64,000 nt of DNA from Bryobacteraceae bacterium (GCA_947458745.1 CANGYQ010000004.1:186001-250000); one strand, 5' to 3'. Positions 31,907 through 40,980 are shown, counted from the stretch's first letter. The notes: generated from the letters alone by a model not told the origin. Numbers and translations are program-made.

Positions 31907-33141
31907 GCTTCGGACACCTCGATCTCGCGGCCAAAACCGGGGCGATTGGAGGGGCGCATGTAGATGCCTTCGGGTCCGCGGGAGATGCCGTACTGTTCTT
32001 CAAACATGTCGTAGACTTTCTTGGGGCCGCCGGGGGGCGGCAGGAACAGCTCCGCCCAGGGGCTGTTGGAGGTGGCGAAGATGAAGTGCGCGCCATCGCC
32101 CAACCCGCCACCGTGCGGGATCACCGGGATGTCGTAGGCGGCGGCCAGGGCGGCGATGCGGCGCAGTTCGGTTAAGCCGCCGCACCAGTTGATGTCGGGC
32201 TGCCAGATGGAGGCGCCGTTGTGTTCCAGCAATTGGCGGAAGCCGTAGCGGCCGTACTCATGCTCGCCCGTGACGATGCGGGTGGACTTGATGGCGGAGT
32301 TCAAGCGACCGAAGCCTGCGTAGTCGTGCGGCTGCAAAACCTCTTCCATCCAGTAGACGCGATAGGGGGCCATCATCTCGGCCATCTCCAGCGTGTAGCG
32401 CTCCGTCCACGCCATCCAGCAGTCGAGCATGATGTCGCCATCGGGTCCGAGTTTATTGCGGGTCTCTTTGACGAGTTCGAGGTTCTTGCGTTGGCCAGCA
32501 AGGCCGTCGGCGGGTCCGTGGGCCATGGCCAGCTTCAGGCGCTTGTAGCCGAATTCGATGTGCTGGTCCACATCGTTGCCGGTGCAATAGGAGGGAATGC
32601 GGGCTTTGGTTTCGCCGCCGATCAGGCGCCAGACGGGTTCACCGAGCGCTTGCCCGACGATGTCCCACAGGGCCAGATCGACGCCCGAGATCGCGTTCAT
32701 GGTGACGCCCATGCGGCCGTAGTGCATGGTGCCGCGCCACATCATGTCCCAGTTGCGTTCAATGTCGAAGGGGTCGCGCCCCATCATCAGCTTGGCCAGG
32801 TGATCAGTAGCCACCGGACCGCCGCCGGGGCCGCCGTTGCCGTAACCCTTGATGCCTTTGTCGGTCGAGACTTCGACGGTGAAGCCACCGATCTTGCCCG
32901 CGTCCGGGAAGTAGGATTCGCGCCGCAGCTTGTATTCCGGGTAGACCGACATGGGGCTGGCCACCTCGACGCCTTGGGTGGACCAAGCACCGGGCGAGGG
33001 CGTGTAGGCCGGCGGCTGCTTCTTCAGGCGCGTCTTCACCAGACGCATCCCGGTGATCTTCAGCTTGGATTTCTCCTGCGCGAAAGCCAGCGCCGGCAAC
33101 GCGGCCGCGCCCAGTGACGTGAGAAAGTTACGGCGATTCAT
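31903..33141 (-). CDS. Mandelate racemase/muconate-lactonizing enzyme family protein, Tat-exported
   Basis: A 412-residue enolase-superfamily enzyme with a Tat-type leader (MNRRNFLTSLGAAALPALAFA). The capping domain is followed by the barrel with the Lys pair region YKRLKLAMAHG, metal ligands in IMLDCWMAW, YWMEEVLQP and IVTGEHEYG, and a late VIPHGGG that provides the catalytic His. This pattern is typical of acid-sugar dehydratases, which would fit sugar-acid breakdown in the periplasm. The gene overlaps the acyl-CoA synthetase gene by four bases. The exact substrate cannot be read. Confidence 0.85.
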   Translation of the reverse strand: MNRRNFLTSLGAAALPALAFAQEKSKLKITGMRLVKTRLKKQPPAYTPSPGAWSTQGVEVASPMSVYPEYKLRRESYFPDAGKIGGFTVEVSTDKGIKGYGNGGPGGGPVATDHLAKLMMGRDPFDIERNWDMMWRGTMHYGRMGVTMNAISGVDLALWDIVGQALGEPVWRLIGGETKARIPSYCTGNDVDQHIEFGYKRLKLAMAHGPADGLAGQRKNLELVKETRNKLGPDGDIMLDCWMAWTERYTLEMAEMMAPYRVYWMEEVLQPHDYAGFGRLNSAIKSTRIVTGEHEYGRYGFRQLLEHNGASIWQPDINWCGGLTELRRIAALAAAYDIPVIPHGGGLGDGAHFIFATSNSPWAELFLPPPGGPKKVYDMFEEQYGISRGPEGIYMRPSNRPGFGREIEVSEA

Positions 33142-33248
33142 TAGGAGGCGATTGTGTCAAACCCCGAGGTCAGCGTCAAACGGCGGATCGCCGGTTCCGC
33201 CCCGGCCACTCGGCATCGCTCAGCTTTCGCAAATCAGTTGCATCTAGC

Positions 33249-33278
33249 TTGACACTACGACTACTTTGGTCGCATATT
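33249..33278 (+). promoter_or_regulatory. Candidate sigma-70-type promoter for the PepSY gene
   Basis: A perfect TTGACA (33249-33254) is followed after 18 bases by CATATT (33273-33278). The next gene on this strand starts at 33329 with GGAG at 33319. This is the clearest -35 box I found in the window. Confidence 0.5.
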
Positions 33279-33328
33279 GAAAGTACAGATTTCACGGGCC
33301 GCCCCAGGGTCCGGCAATGGAGTGAGAA

Positions 33329-34465
33329 TTGCGCAAGATCATTTTCTGGATTCACTTGCCGGTGGGCATTCTGGCCGGGTTGATTGTGCTGATCATGTCG
33401 GTGACCGGCGTGATTTTGACGTACGAGAAGCAGACGGTGGCCTGGACGGATCGCGGCTACCAATCGGCGCCCAAGCCGGGAGCGACGCCCTCGCTGGAAG
33501 CGATCCTGAGTGCCGCGCAGGTCCGGGGCGGGGCCGCACCCACCGCCGTCACCGTGAAGGCTGACCCGGCGGCACCGGCGTTGCTCGCGATGGGGCGCGA
33601 GAGCGTTTATGTAGATGCCTATACGGGCGAACTGCTGGGCAAGCCGTCCCCGGAAGGCCGCGCGTTCTTCCGGGCGGTGACGGACTGGCACCGCTGGCTG
33701 GCCCGGTCCGGCGAAGACCGCGCCACGGGGAAAGCGATCACGGGTGCCGCCAATCTAGGGTTCCTGTTTCTGGTGGTGAGCGGCGCTTATCTGTGGCTGC
33801 CACGCGTGTTTGGGGCGAAGCAGTTCCGGGCGATCACCTGGTTCCGCGGGGGCTTGTCGGGCAAGGCACGGGACTTTAACTGGCACAACGTGATCGGCAT
33901 CTGGTGCGTGGTGCCGTTGTTCTTGATCGTCATCTCCGGAGCCGTGATGTCGTACCCGTGGGCCAATGCCCTGGTCTACCAACTGGCCGGAACGCCATTG
34001 CCTGGTCCGGCACCGGCACGGGCGCCCGAGAAGCAGCCGGAGCCGGTGGTCTTTGCCGGTGCGGACGCGGCTTGGCAGAAGGCTTCCGGGCAGGTGGCGG
34101 ACTGGACTACGATCACCTTCCGGGTCCCCACCTCCAACCGGGCTCCGTGGAGCTTCACGATTGACGCCGGGACGGCCGGTCAACCACAGAAGCGCGGCAC
34201 CCTGACGGTCAACCGGGAGACCGCGATACCCGTGAAATGGGAGACATTTGCCGACCTGGAAGCTGGACGACAGTGGCGCAGCTGGGTGCGGTTTGTCCAC
34301 ACGGGTGAGTATTACGGCATCGTGGGACAGACGGTGGCGGGCTTGGCTTCGTTGGGCGGCGTGTTCCTGGTGTGGACCGGCATTGCTCTGAGCTTGCGGC
34401 GGTTTGCCGCCTGGCAGGAGCGGCGGTCGAAGCCCGCCCAGGTGGAGCAGATGGCGGCGCGATAG
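33329..34465 (+). CDS. PepSY-associated transmembrane protein
   Basis: A 378-residue inner-membrane protein of the PepSY_TM family. It starts MRKIIFWIHLPVGILAGLIV, with a His in the first helix as in members thought to bind heme or act in iron-siderophore reduction, then VTGVILTYEKQ. A periplasmic region follows, then further helices (LGFLFLVVSGAYLWLP, VIGIWCVVPLFLIVISGAV, GLASLGGVFLVWTGIALSL). The TTG at 33329 is supported by GGAG six bases upstream. In many bacteria such proteins sit beside TonB-dependent receptors, but the receptor here is 15 kb away. Confidence 0.85.
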   Translation: MRKIIFWIHLPVGILAGLIVLIMSVTGVILTYEKQTVAWTDRGYQSAPKPGATPSLEAILSAAQVRGGAAPTAVTVKADPAAPALLAMGRESVYVDAYTGELLGKPSPEGRAFFRAVTDWHRWLARSGEDRATGKAITGAANLGFLFLVVSGAYLWLPRVFGAKQFRAITWFRGGLSGKARDFNWHNVIGIWCVVPLFLIVISGAVMSYPWANALVYQLAGTPLPGPAPARAPEKQPEPVVFAGADAAWQKASGQVADWTTITFRVPTSNRAPWSFTIDAGTAGQPQKRGTLTVNRETAIPVKWETFADLEAGRQWRSWVRFVHTGEYYGIVGQTVAGLASLGGVFLVWTGIALSLRRFAAWQERRSKPAQVEQMAAR

Positions 34466-34595
34466 CCGGCCGTGCAGGCAGGTGGCGCTGTCAGAAACAG
34501 AATTGAACGCAGCTGAGCGCGGCGCGGCCTCATCAGAGGGGTGTCGCATCGTGATTTCAAAAGCGGCGTGTATGCTAATCGATAGGGAGAGATTG

Positions 34596-35819
34596 ATGAT
34601 GAAAATGATGAGCCGGCCTTTGGTGCTGATCCTCGGGTCCATGGCGGCCTGGGCGCAACCGAACGCGGGAGCGCAGAAGCCTGAAGCGACACTGCCGTTT
34701 AAGATGACCACAGTGTCCACGTTCTCACTGCCCTGGCGGATTGCCTTCCTGCCGGATGGGCGGATGCTGATCACCGAAAAGATTGGGCCCATTTGGCTGG
34801 TCTCGGCCGAAGGCGAAAAGATTGCGCCGCTGGGCGGGACTCCGCCGGTCTACTGGCAGGGGCAGAACGGCATGTTGGGCATCTTTGTTTCGCCCAACTA
34901 TGCCACTGACGAAAGCGTCTATCTCACCTACATCGAACCGGGCGAATATGGCGGCAGCCAGGTGTTGGCCAAGGCCAAGCTGAATGCCGGCCGCGCACCG
35001 CGGTTGCAGAATCTGGAAGTGATCTGGCGTCAGATGCCGCGCGGCAAGGGCGGCCAAGCCGGTGGACAGATCGCGTTTGCTCCGGATGGCAAGTCGCTGT
35101 TTATGTCGGTGGGCGACCGCCAGCGCATGGTCCCCGCGCAGGATCCGAATCAGCCGGTGGGCAAGATCGTGCACCTGACGCTGGACGGCAAGCCGCACCC
35201 CGACAACCCGAACTTTGGCAAGACCGGCGCGGCCACGATTTCGCTGATCGATCCGCCGCGTGACACGGAACTGGCCAAGACGGCCAAGACCGTGAGCACC
35301 TACACATTCCCCGGCCCCAACCTGACGCCGGCCGAGACCTGGGCCAGCGGTTTCCGTGCGCCTTACGGCTTGGCGTTTTCGCCCACCGGTGAACTGTGGG
35401 AGGTAGAGCATGGCCCGCGCGGCGGCGACGAACTGAACCTGGTAGAGAAGGGCAAGAATTACGGCTGGCCCCTGGTCTCGTTCGGCATGAACTACAACGA
35501 GGTGAAAATCCCCAGCCACGATTCGCGGCCGGAGTTCACCAAACCGGTTATTTACTGGACGCCCGTGATCGCGCCGGGCAACCTGATGTTCTACAAGGGC
35601 ACCAAGACGTTCCCGCAATGGAACGGCAGCGGCTTCATCAGTGGCTTGGGAAGCCATTCGCTGAACCGCATCGCGTTCGACGGCAAGGGCGGAGCCAAGA
35701 CGGCTGAGCGCTGGGACCTGGGCAAGCGCATCCGCGACGTGGAGCAGGCTCCCGATGGTTCGCTGTGGGCGCTGGAAGACGAGAATCCGGGCGCGCTGAT
35801 CCATATCACGCCACGGTAA
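34596..35819 (+). CDS. PQQ-type sugar dehydrogenase (soluble beta-propeller)
   Basis: A protein of about 407 residues with a signal peptide (SRPLVLILGSMAAWAQ) and a glucose/sorbosone dehydrogenase propeller: WRIAFLPDGRMLITEK, GMLGIFVSPNY, GGQIAFAPDGKSLFMSVGDR, HPDNPNF, ETWASGFRAPYGLAFSP, LWEVEHGPRGGDELN and GKNYGWP. These are the family's PQQ and Ca2+-binding neighbourhoods, so it probably oxidises an aldose or related polyol in the periplasm. The open frame starts at 34404, but the paired ATGs at 34596/34599 follow AGGGAGA and begin the signal peptide. It shares no obvious operon with the neighbours. Confidence 0.87.
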   Translation: MMKMMSRPLVLILGSMAAWAQPNAGAQKPEATLPFKMTTVSTFSLPWRIAFLPDGRMLITEKIGPIWLVSAEGEKIAPLGGTPPVYWQGQNGMLGIFVSPNYATDESVYLTYIEPGEYGGSQVLAKAKLNAGRAPRLQNLEVIWRQMPRGKGGQAGGQIAFAPDGKSLFMSVGDRQRMVPAQDPNQPVGKIVHLTLDGKPHPDNPNFGKTGAATISLIDPPRDTELAKTAKTVSTYTFPGPNLTPAETWASGFRAPYGLAFSPTGELWEVEHGPRGGDELNLVEKGKNYGWPLVSFGMNYNEVKIPSHDSRPEFTKPVIYWTPVIAPGNLMFYKGTKTFPQWNGSGFISGLGSHSLNRIAFDGKGGAKTAERWDLGKRIRDVEQAPDGSLWALEDENPGALIHITPR

Positions 35820-35936
35820 GCGCACCCTAACGGGGTTCGATTGATTGGGGCAGTCGCGAAGAGGGGCACCTGGGCCGGTGAGGCGGGTGCCCCTCTCGTG
35901 TTTTTGGAAAGAGTGGAAGGCAGGTCGCGAAGCGGA

Positions 35937-36839
35937 TTAGCGGGCGGCTTCGAGCACCGCTTCCAGATCCGCGGCTTCGCCGAACTTGAGACCGGTGCGG
36001 GTCGCATCGATCTTTTTGAGCAGTCCGGAGAGCACCGTCTTGGGGCCGACTTCGACAAACGTCGTGACGCCCTGTTCGGCCAACAGCCGTACCGTGGCGG
36101 TCCAGCGGACGGAGTTCGGGACTTGATCGATCAGGCCTTGGCGGGCGGCATCGCCCGTGGTGACCAGCTCGGCGCGGACGTTGTTCACCAGAGGGATGGC
36201 GAGGTCATGGAAAGCGATCTGCGCCAAATCAGCCGCCAGACGGTCCTGGGCGGGCTTCATCAGCGGGCAATGGAAGGGTGCGCTGACTTGCAGCTTCAAG
36301 CCGCGGGCCAGCTTCAGCGCCCGGTCTACCGCTCCGGCGTGTCCGGCGATCACCACCTGATCCGGCGCATTGAAGTTGGCTGCGGTCAGCACTTCACCTT
36401 CAGCGGCCTGATCGAGAATGGGCTGGACGGCGTCTTCGGAGGTGCGCAGGGCGGCCATCGCCCCCACTCCCGCCGGGACCGCTTCCTGCATGTATTGCCC
36501 GCGCTTGCGGACCGTGCGGACGGCGTCTTCAAACGAAAGAGCGCCGGCGGCGACGAGAGCCGAGTATTCACCCAGGCTGTGGCCGGCCACGAAGGCGGGC
36601 TTGACACGGGTCTTCAGCACTTCCCACGCCGCGATGGAGACCGTCAGGATGGCCGGCTGAGTGTTCTCGGTCAGCTTCAAGGCATCTTCAGGCCCTTCAA
36701 AACAAAGGGCAGAGAGTGAAAAGCCCAACGCGGTATCCGCTCGATCAAAAATCGCCCGGGCCTCCGGGAAGGTTGCGGCAAGCGTCTGGCCCATACCGGC
36801 AAATTGTGAGCCCTGGCCGGGGAATTGAAAAGCAATCAC
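35937..36839 (-). CDS. fabD: Malonyl-CoA:ACP transacylase
   Basis: A 300-residue acyltransferase that loads malonyl groups on acyl carrier protein for fatty acid synthesis. It shows FPGQGSQFAGMG at the start, the nucleophile motif GHSLGEYSAL (Ser88), QPAILTVSIAAWEVL, and the second catalytic region APFHCPLM with the His. Length is typical. The usual neighbours fabH, fabG and acpP are absent; instead a Uma2-family gene lies directly upstream and overlaps by four bases (ATGA). A ketosynthase gene is found 22 kb away in this window. Confidence 0.93.
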   Translation of the reverse strand: MIAFQFPGQGSQFAGMGQTLAATFPEARAIFDRADTALGFSLSALCFEGPEDALKLTENTQPAILTVSIAAWEVLKTRVKPAFVAGHSLGEYSALVAAGALSFEDAVRTVRKRGQYMQEAVPAGVGAMAALRTSEDAVQPILDQAAEGEVLTAANFNAPDQVVIAGHAGAVDRALKLARGLKLQVSAPFHCPLMKPAQDRLAADLAQIAFHDLAIPLVNNVRAELVTTGDAARQGLIDQVPNSVRWTATVRLLAEQGVTTFVEVGPKTVLSGLLKKIDATRTGLKFGEAADLEAVLEAAR

Positions 36840-37339
36840 GCGCTGAAAATCTCCTGTGCGCCAAAGGTAGCGCCATATTCGGGCAGATGGAGGGCATCGG
36901 TGCCCTGTAACCGGTTGCCATCAAATGAGTAAAGGTCGTTGGTCTGCGGATCAACCACCCAGATGTGTTGCGCACCCCAGCGGTGGTACTCGCGGCACTT
37001 GCCGACAATGTCGGAGAGCGCTTCGCCGGGCGAGTTGATCTCGATGACCACCAGGGGCGGGGTGGTCGGGTACGGCTCATCGGGAGATCCCGGCCCATAG
37101 GCCACCACATCGGGGATGCGGAGCAGTTCGCCGTCTAGGCAGCAATGCACGGCCGCGCCGGACCAACCGCCCAGTGGTCCGAGTAGCGCATGCAGGCGGT
37201 GAGAGAACTCGGCTTGCACTATTCCATGTTTTCGCGTTGGCATGGGGCGCTCCACCAGTTCGCCGTGGACGTACTCGGGAGGGTACTCCCAGCGGGTCTT
37301 CCAATACTGCTCGAGACTGATGGCCGCTTGGGCACCCAT
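36836..37339 (-). CDS. Uma2-family (DUF820) putative nuclease
   Basis: A 167-residue protein with the PD-(D/E)XK-like core of the Uma2 family: YVHGELVERPMP, LRIPDVVAYGP (Asp), LVVIEINSPGEALSDIVGKCREY (Glu and Lys), and QHIWVVDPQT. Family members are predicted restriction-like endonucleases with unknown biological roles, common in Cyanobacteria and Acidobacteria. It overlaps fabD by four bases, so coexpression is likely without a clear functional link. TAGACT lies 7 bases before the ATG, which would give an almost leaderless transcript. Confidence 0.82.
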   Translation of the reverse strand: MGAQAAISLEQYWKTRWEYPPEYVHGELVERPMPTRKHGIVQAEFSHRLHALLGPLGGWSGAAVHCCLDGELLRIPDVVAYGPGSPDEPYPTTPPLVVIEINSPGEALSDIVGKCREYHRWGAQHIWVVDPQTNDLYSFDGNRLQGTDALHLPEYGATFGAQEIFSA

Positions 37340-37362
37340 ACTTGAGAGTCTACACCTCGCTG

Positions 37363-37374
37363 GCTGACGTCAGC
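37363..37374. promoter_or_regulatory. Perfect 12-base palindrome between uma2 and RND genes
   Basis: GCTGACGTCAGC is a perfect palindrome in the 145-base gap between two divergent genes. It lies 11 bases beyond the putative -10 box of the Uma2 gene, in a position where a bound regulator could affect either promoter. No known regulon can be assigned. Confidence 0.4.
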
Positions 37375-37484
37375 TAAGGTACTGAAACGGTGGGATACTG
37401 AGAATCTCACCAGGTATGTAACGGTTGCGGCGGCGAAATCGCCTTAGCTACAAGCCGGAGGTGTGCCGGTAGGAAGGAATTGCC

Positions 37485-40400
37485 TTGTCCATTTCTGAAA
37501 TCTGCGTCAAACGGCCCGTTTTTGCGTTCATGCTCATCATGTTCCTGGTGGTGATGGGCGTATTCAGCTTTATTGACCTGGGCGTTGACCTATTCCCCCG
37601 TTCCGACCCGGCGACGGTTTACGTGCGGGTCCGGCTGCCTGGCGCGAGCCCAGAAGAAGTGGTTTCGCAGGTGGTGCTGCCGCTGGAAGAGTCGATTGCC
37701 GCCGTTTCGGGCATCGAGGAGATGGTGGCCCGTGTCACCGAAGGTTCGGCGAACATCTCGGTGCAGTTCATCCTGGAAAAGGATATTGGCGAGGCAGCCG
37801 AGGACGTTCGGGAGAAGGTCTCCGGCGCGATGCGCAAACTGCCGCCGAACACGCTGCCGCCCAGCGTCATCAAGGCGGACCCGGATTCTGACCCGATCAT
37901 CAAGCTGGCCTTGAGCGGCTCACGCCCGGTCCGGGAGCTGACCGAATTGGCCGACAAGAACGTCCGCCGTGCGCTGGAAACCGTGGACGGCGTGGGTGCC
38001 GTGGAACTGGCCGGCGGCCGCAAACGGCAGATCAACATTCTGCTGGACCTGGACAAGCTGAACGCCTACAACCTGTCGGCCCAGGATATCGACCGGGCCA
38101 TCCGGTCAGAGAACATTGAGGCCCCCGGCGGCCGTATCGTGCGCGGGCCCACCGAGTTGGGTGTCCGTACACTAGGCCGCGTGGAGAAGGTGGAAGACTT
38201 CAACCGCATCATCGTCAAGAATGTGGGTGGCGCTCCCATCCGCATCCAGGACGTGGGTGGCGCGGAAGACGGCATGGCCGAGCGGCGCACCTTTGCCTAC
38301 TACAAGGGCAAGCCGGCGGTGCTGATGGATGTGACCCGCCAGGTGGGTTCCAACACCGTGAAGGTAGTGGACGACATCGGCAAGCGCATCGAAGAAATGA
38401 ACAGCCAGTTGCCGGCCGGCGTCCATGTGGACATCATCACGGAGAAGGCCACTTATATCAAGGCCTCCGTGGCGGCGCTGGAAGAGCACCTGGTGCTGGG
38501 TTCTTTGCTGGCTTCGATCATCGTTTGGCTGTTTATCCGGGATTGGCGGACGGTGCTGATCAGCTCGATCGCCATTCCGACGTCGATCATCACCACGTTT
38601 ACGGTGATGCGGGCGCTTGATTTCACGCTGAACTCGATGACACTACTCGGGTTAACGCTGGCGGTGGGTATTGTGATCGACGACGCGATCATTGTTCTCG
38701 AAAACATCTACCGCTACATTGAGCGCGAAGACATGCCGCCCAAGGAGGCGGCAATTGTCGCCACCAAGGAGATCACGCTGGCCGTTGTGGCCACGACGCT
38801 GTCGCTGGTGATCATCTTTATCCCCATTGCCTTCATGTCCGGGTACGCCAAGCGGTATCTGAACCAGTTTGGCTGGACGATGGCGGTTTCGATCCTGGTC
38901 TCGATGCTGGTGGCCTTTACGCTGACCCCCAGCTTGAGCGCCTTGCTGCTGCGGCGCAAGATTGTGAAGCCGGGCGAGAAGCGGGTGCACGATGAAGACC
39001 AGATTTCCTGGCTGGACCGAGTCTATCTGGGCATGCTCAACTGGTCGCTAGATCACCGGTGGGCGATTGTCCTAATCTGCGTGGCCACACTGGGGTCCAC
39101 CTACTTCCTGAACCAGAACATCGGCCGCGACTGGATGCCGCAGGAAGACCAAAGCGAACTGGGCATGTGGCTGGAGTTGCCGGAAGGCTCGTCGCTGGAT
39201 GCCACGGAGCGGGCCACGTTGAACCTGGCCAAGAAGATCGAAGGGATTGATGGTGTCACTGCGGTGATCCCGCAGTCGTCGATCATGCTGGACCGGGTGA
39301 CGCAGGCCTTCATTACGATCATTCTCCGTCCGCCGGACGAACGCGGCGATATCGCTTCGATGGGCCAGAAGGTCCGCGAAGTGGCCAAGGAGTTTGCGTT
39401 TGCGCGGCCACGGTTGACCTTCCCCAACGTGCTGGGCGGCCGCGATACGTTCGCACCGATCCGGCTGCAGTTGCAGGGGCCGGACTTGCAGCGGCTGGTT
39501 CCGGTGGCGCGCCAGTTGTCGCTCGACATGATCGCCGACCCGCATCTGACGGACATCAAGGCCAACCTGAACTTGAACAACCCCGAGTTGCAGATCGACA
39601 TCGACCGGCAGTTGGCGTCTGACCTGGGCGTCCGCGTCTCTGACATCGCCTCGGCGGTGCGACTGCTGATGTCGGGCGAGGACGAGATCTCCTATTACAA
39701 AGAGAACTCCGAGCAGTATCCGGTGACCATCCGGCTGGCGAACGTGCAGAGGGATGACGTCAATGCTCTCAGCCGGTTGCTGGTTCCTTCCTCCAAGCAA
39801 GGGCTAATCCGCCTTGATTCCGTGGCCAAGCTGGAGCGCGGCTTGGGACCGAGCCGCATTGACCGCTACAACCGGCAGTTTACCATCGGCATCATGGGCA
39901 ACACGCCTCCGGGAGTGTCGCTGGGTGCCGCCGCCACCGCCGCCAACGAGATCATCGCCAAGGCGAATCTGCCTCCGGGCTTCCGGGCGGCGTTCTCCGG
40001 ACAGGTGAAGATTCTTGAAGAGACCACCGCCAACATGATTTTGGCGATTGGCTTGGCGTCAATCTTCATGTACATGGTGCTGGCGGCGCAGTTTGAGAGC
40101 TTGGTACAGCCGTTGATCATCCTGGCGACGCTGCCGCTCTCGATCCCCTTTGCACTGCTGTCGCTGATCATGACCGGCCGGTCTCTGAACCTGTTCAGTG
40201 CGCTCGGGATCCTGTTGCTGCTGGGGATCGTGAAGAAGAACGGCATTCTCCAGATCGACTACATGAACACACTGCGCGGCCGGAATTATCCGCTGCGCGG
40301 CGCGATCTTGGAGGCCAACCGGGTCCGGTTACGCCCGATTCTGATGACCACCCTCGCTATCATCGCGGGCTTGATCCCGACGGCGGTGGGCATAGGGGCG

Positions 40401-40571
40401 GGCGCCTCGACGCGGTCGGCCATTGCGATCACGATCATCGGCGGCCAGTCGCTGTGTTTACTGCTAAGCTTACTGGTGGTACCGGTGGGTTACTCGCTGG
40501 TGGAAGAAGCCAAGGCCTACTTCTCCAAGCGCGGCACCTCGCCGGCGACGCTGCCCGCTGTGGGCGACTGA
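37485..40571 (+). CDS. RND efflux pump, HAE1/AcrB type
   Basis: A 1028-residue inner-membrane pump: ICVKRPVFAFMLIMFLVV at the start, porter domains, the proton-relay Asp399-Asp400 in GIVIDDAIIVLENIYRYIE, and GIVKKNGILQIDYMN near the end. It extrudes drugs or other hydrophobic compounds using proton flow and needs an adaptor and an outer-membrane channel. Neither is encoded next to it. The TTG start is supported by AGGAAGGA six bases upstream. It is a clear paralog of the pump half of the 1577-residue fusion at 18-23 kb, but ends normally without a TolC part. Confidence 0.92.
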   Translation: MSISEICVKRPVFAFMLIMFLVVMGVFSFIDLGVDLFPRSDPATVYVRVRLPGASPEEVVSQVVLPLEESIAAVSGIEEMVARVTEGSANISVQFILEKDIGEAAEDVREKVSGAMRKLPPNTLPPSVIKADPDSDPIIKLALSGSRPVRELTELADKNVRRALETVDGVGAVELAGGRKRQINILLDLDKLNAYNLSAQDIDRAIRSENIEAPGGRIVRGPTELGVRTLGRVEKVEDFNRIIVKNVGGAPIRIQDVGGAEDGMAERRTFAYYKGKPAVLMDVTRQVGSNTVKVVDDIGKRIEEMNSQLPAGVHVDIITEKATYIKASVAALEEHLVLGSLLASIIVWLFIRDWRTVLISSIAIPTSIITTFTVMRALDFTLNSMTLLGLTLAVGIVIDDAIIVLENIYRYIEREDMPPKEAAIVATKEITLAVVATTLSLVIIFIPIAFMSGYAKRYLNQFGWTMAVSILVSMLVAFTLTPSLSALLLRRKIVKPGEKRVHDEDQISWLDRVYLGMLNWSLDHRWAIVLICVATLGSTYFLNQNIGRDWMPQEDQSELGMWLELPEGSSLDATERATLNLAKKIEGIDGVTAVIPQSSIMLDRVTQAFITIILRPPDERGDIASMGQKVREVAKEFAFARPRLTFPNVLGGRDTFAPIRLQLQGPDLQRLVPVARQLSLDMIADPHLTDIKANLNLNNPELQIDIDRQLASDLGVRVSDIASAVRLLMSGEDEISYYKENSEQYPVTIRLANVQRDDVNALSRLLVPSSKQGLIRLDSVAKLERGLGPSRIDRYNRQFTIGIMGNTPPGVSLGAAATAANEIIAKANLPPGFRAAFSGQVKILEETTANMILAIGLASIFMYMVLAAQFESLVQPLIILATLPLSIPFALLSLIMTGRSLNLFSALGILLLLGIVKKNGILQIDYMNTLRGRNYPLRGAILEANRVRLRPILMTTLAIIAGLIPTAVGIGAGASTRSAIAITIIGGQSLCLLLSLLVVPVGYSLVEEAKAYFSKRGTSPATLPAVGD

Positions 40572-40590
40572 TCAGTTTTTGGTTTAGCCG

Positions 40591-40630
40591 CCGGTTGCCA
40601 GAATAGCCCTCCGATGATTCTGGCAACCGG
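40591..40630 (+). other. Perfect 14-base inverted repeat after the RND gene
   Basis: CCGGTTGCCAGAAT (40591-40604) and its exact reverse complement (40617-40630) enclose a 12-base loop, starting 19 bases after the RND stop codon. No T-run follows directly; a terminator hairpin begins four bases later. It may be an mRNA-stabilising or protein-binding structure. Confidence 0.6.
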
Positions 40631-40634
40631 TGCG

Positions 40635-40670
40635 GGCGCCTCATCCTCCGGATGGGGCGCCTTTTCTTTT
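40635..40670 (+). terminator. Intrinsic terminator after the RND gene
   Basis: Stem arms GGCGCCTCATCC (40635-40646) and GGATGGGGCGCC (40650-40661) pair at 11 positions plus one G-U, with a three-base loop, followed by TTTTCTTTT. It should end transcription of the pump gene before the small zinc-ribbon gene. Confidence 0.75.
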
Positions 40671-40746
40671 GTTGCGATCCCATAAAAAAGTACGAATCTT
40701 TTTTCCAGCCTTGTTCGTCCTAATCTTTGAAAAGAGGAAAGACGAT

Positions 40747-40980
40747 ATGACCGCTGTGATAAGCGCCGCACCCCAATCCAAACTCGCCCCGGCCGCGAAT
40801 GAACATAACGCCGATGTCTATTGCCCGATCTGCACCCACACTGTGCCTGCGCATGTCGGATATGCACGCACGCCCAGTGGCCGCAAGCTGCCGCGGGTGA
40901 CGGCGGGACAGAAATGCCCCCGCTGTTCCTCGCCGTTGGATGCCGCCTATGTGATGCGCCTGCGCCGCGCAGCGGCTTAA
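40747..40980 (+). CDS. Small zinc-ribbon protein, 77 residues
   Basis: A small protein with two Cys pairs (YCPICTHT and QKCPRCSS) about 30 residues apart, a spacing that suits a zinc ribbon. The segment between them is basic (GYARTPSGRKLPRV). The ATG at 40747 has a purine-rich AGAGGAAAG upstream, while the longer open frame back to 40630 runs through the terminator and is rejected. No family name recognised. A nucleic-acid-binding or small adaptor role is possible but unproven. A second small protein with CPVC/CWIC pairs occurs at 44179. Confidence 0.6.
   Translation: MTAVISAAPQSKLAPAANEHNADVYCPICTHTVPAHVGYARTPSGRKLPRVTAGQKCPRCSSPLDAAYVMRLRRAAA

Noticed and set aside
33755-34792. 345-codon open frame opposite the PepSY gene
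   Set aside because: Overlaps two well-supported genes on the other strand, with only biased composition.
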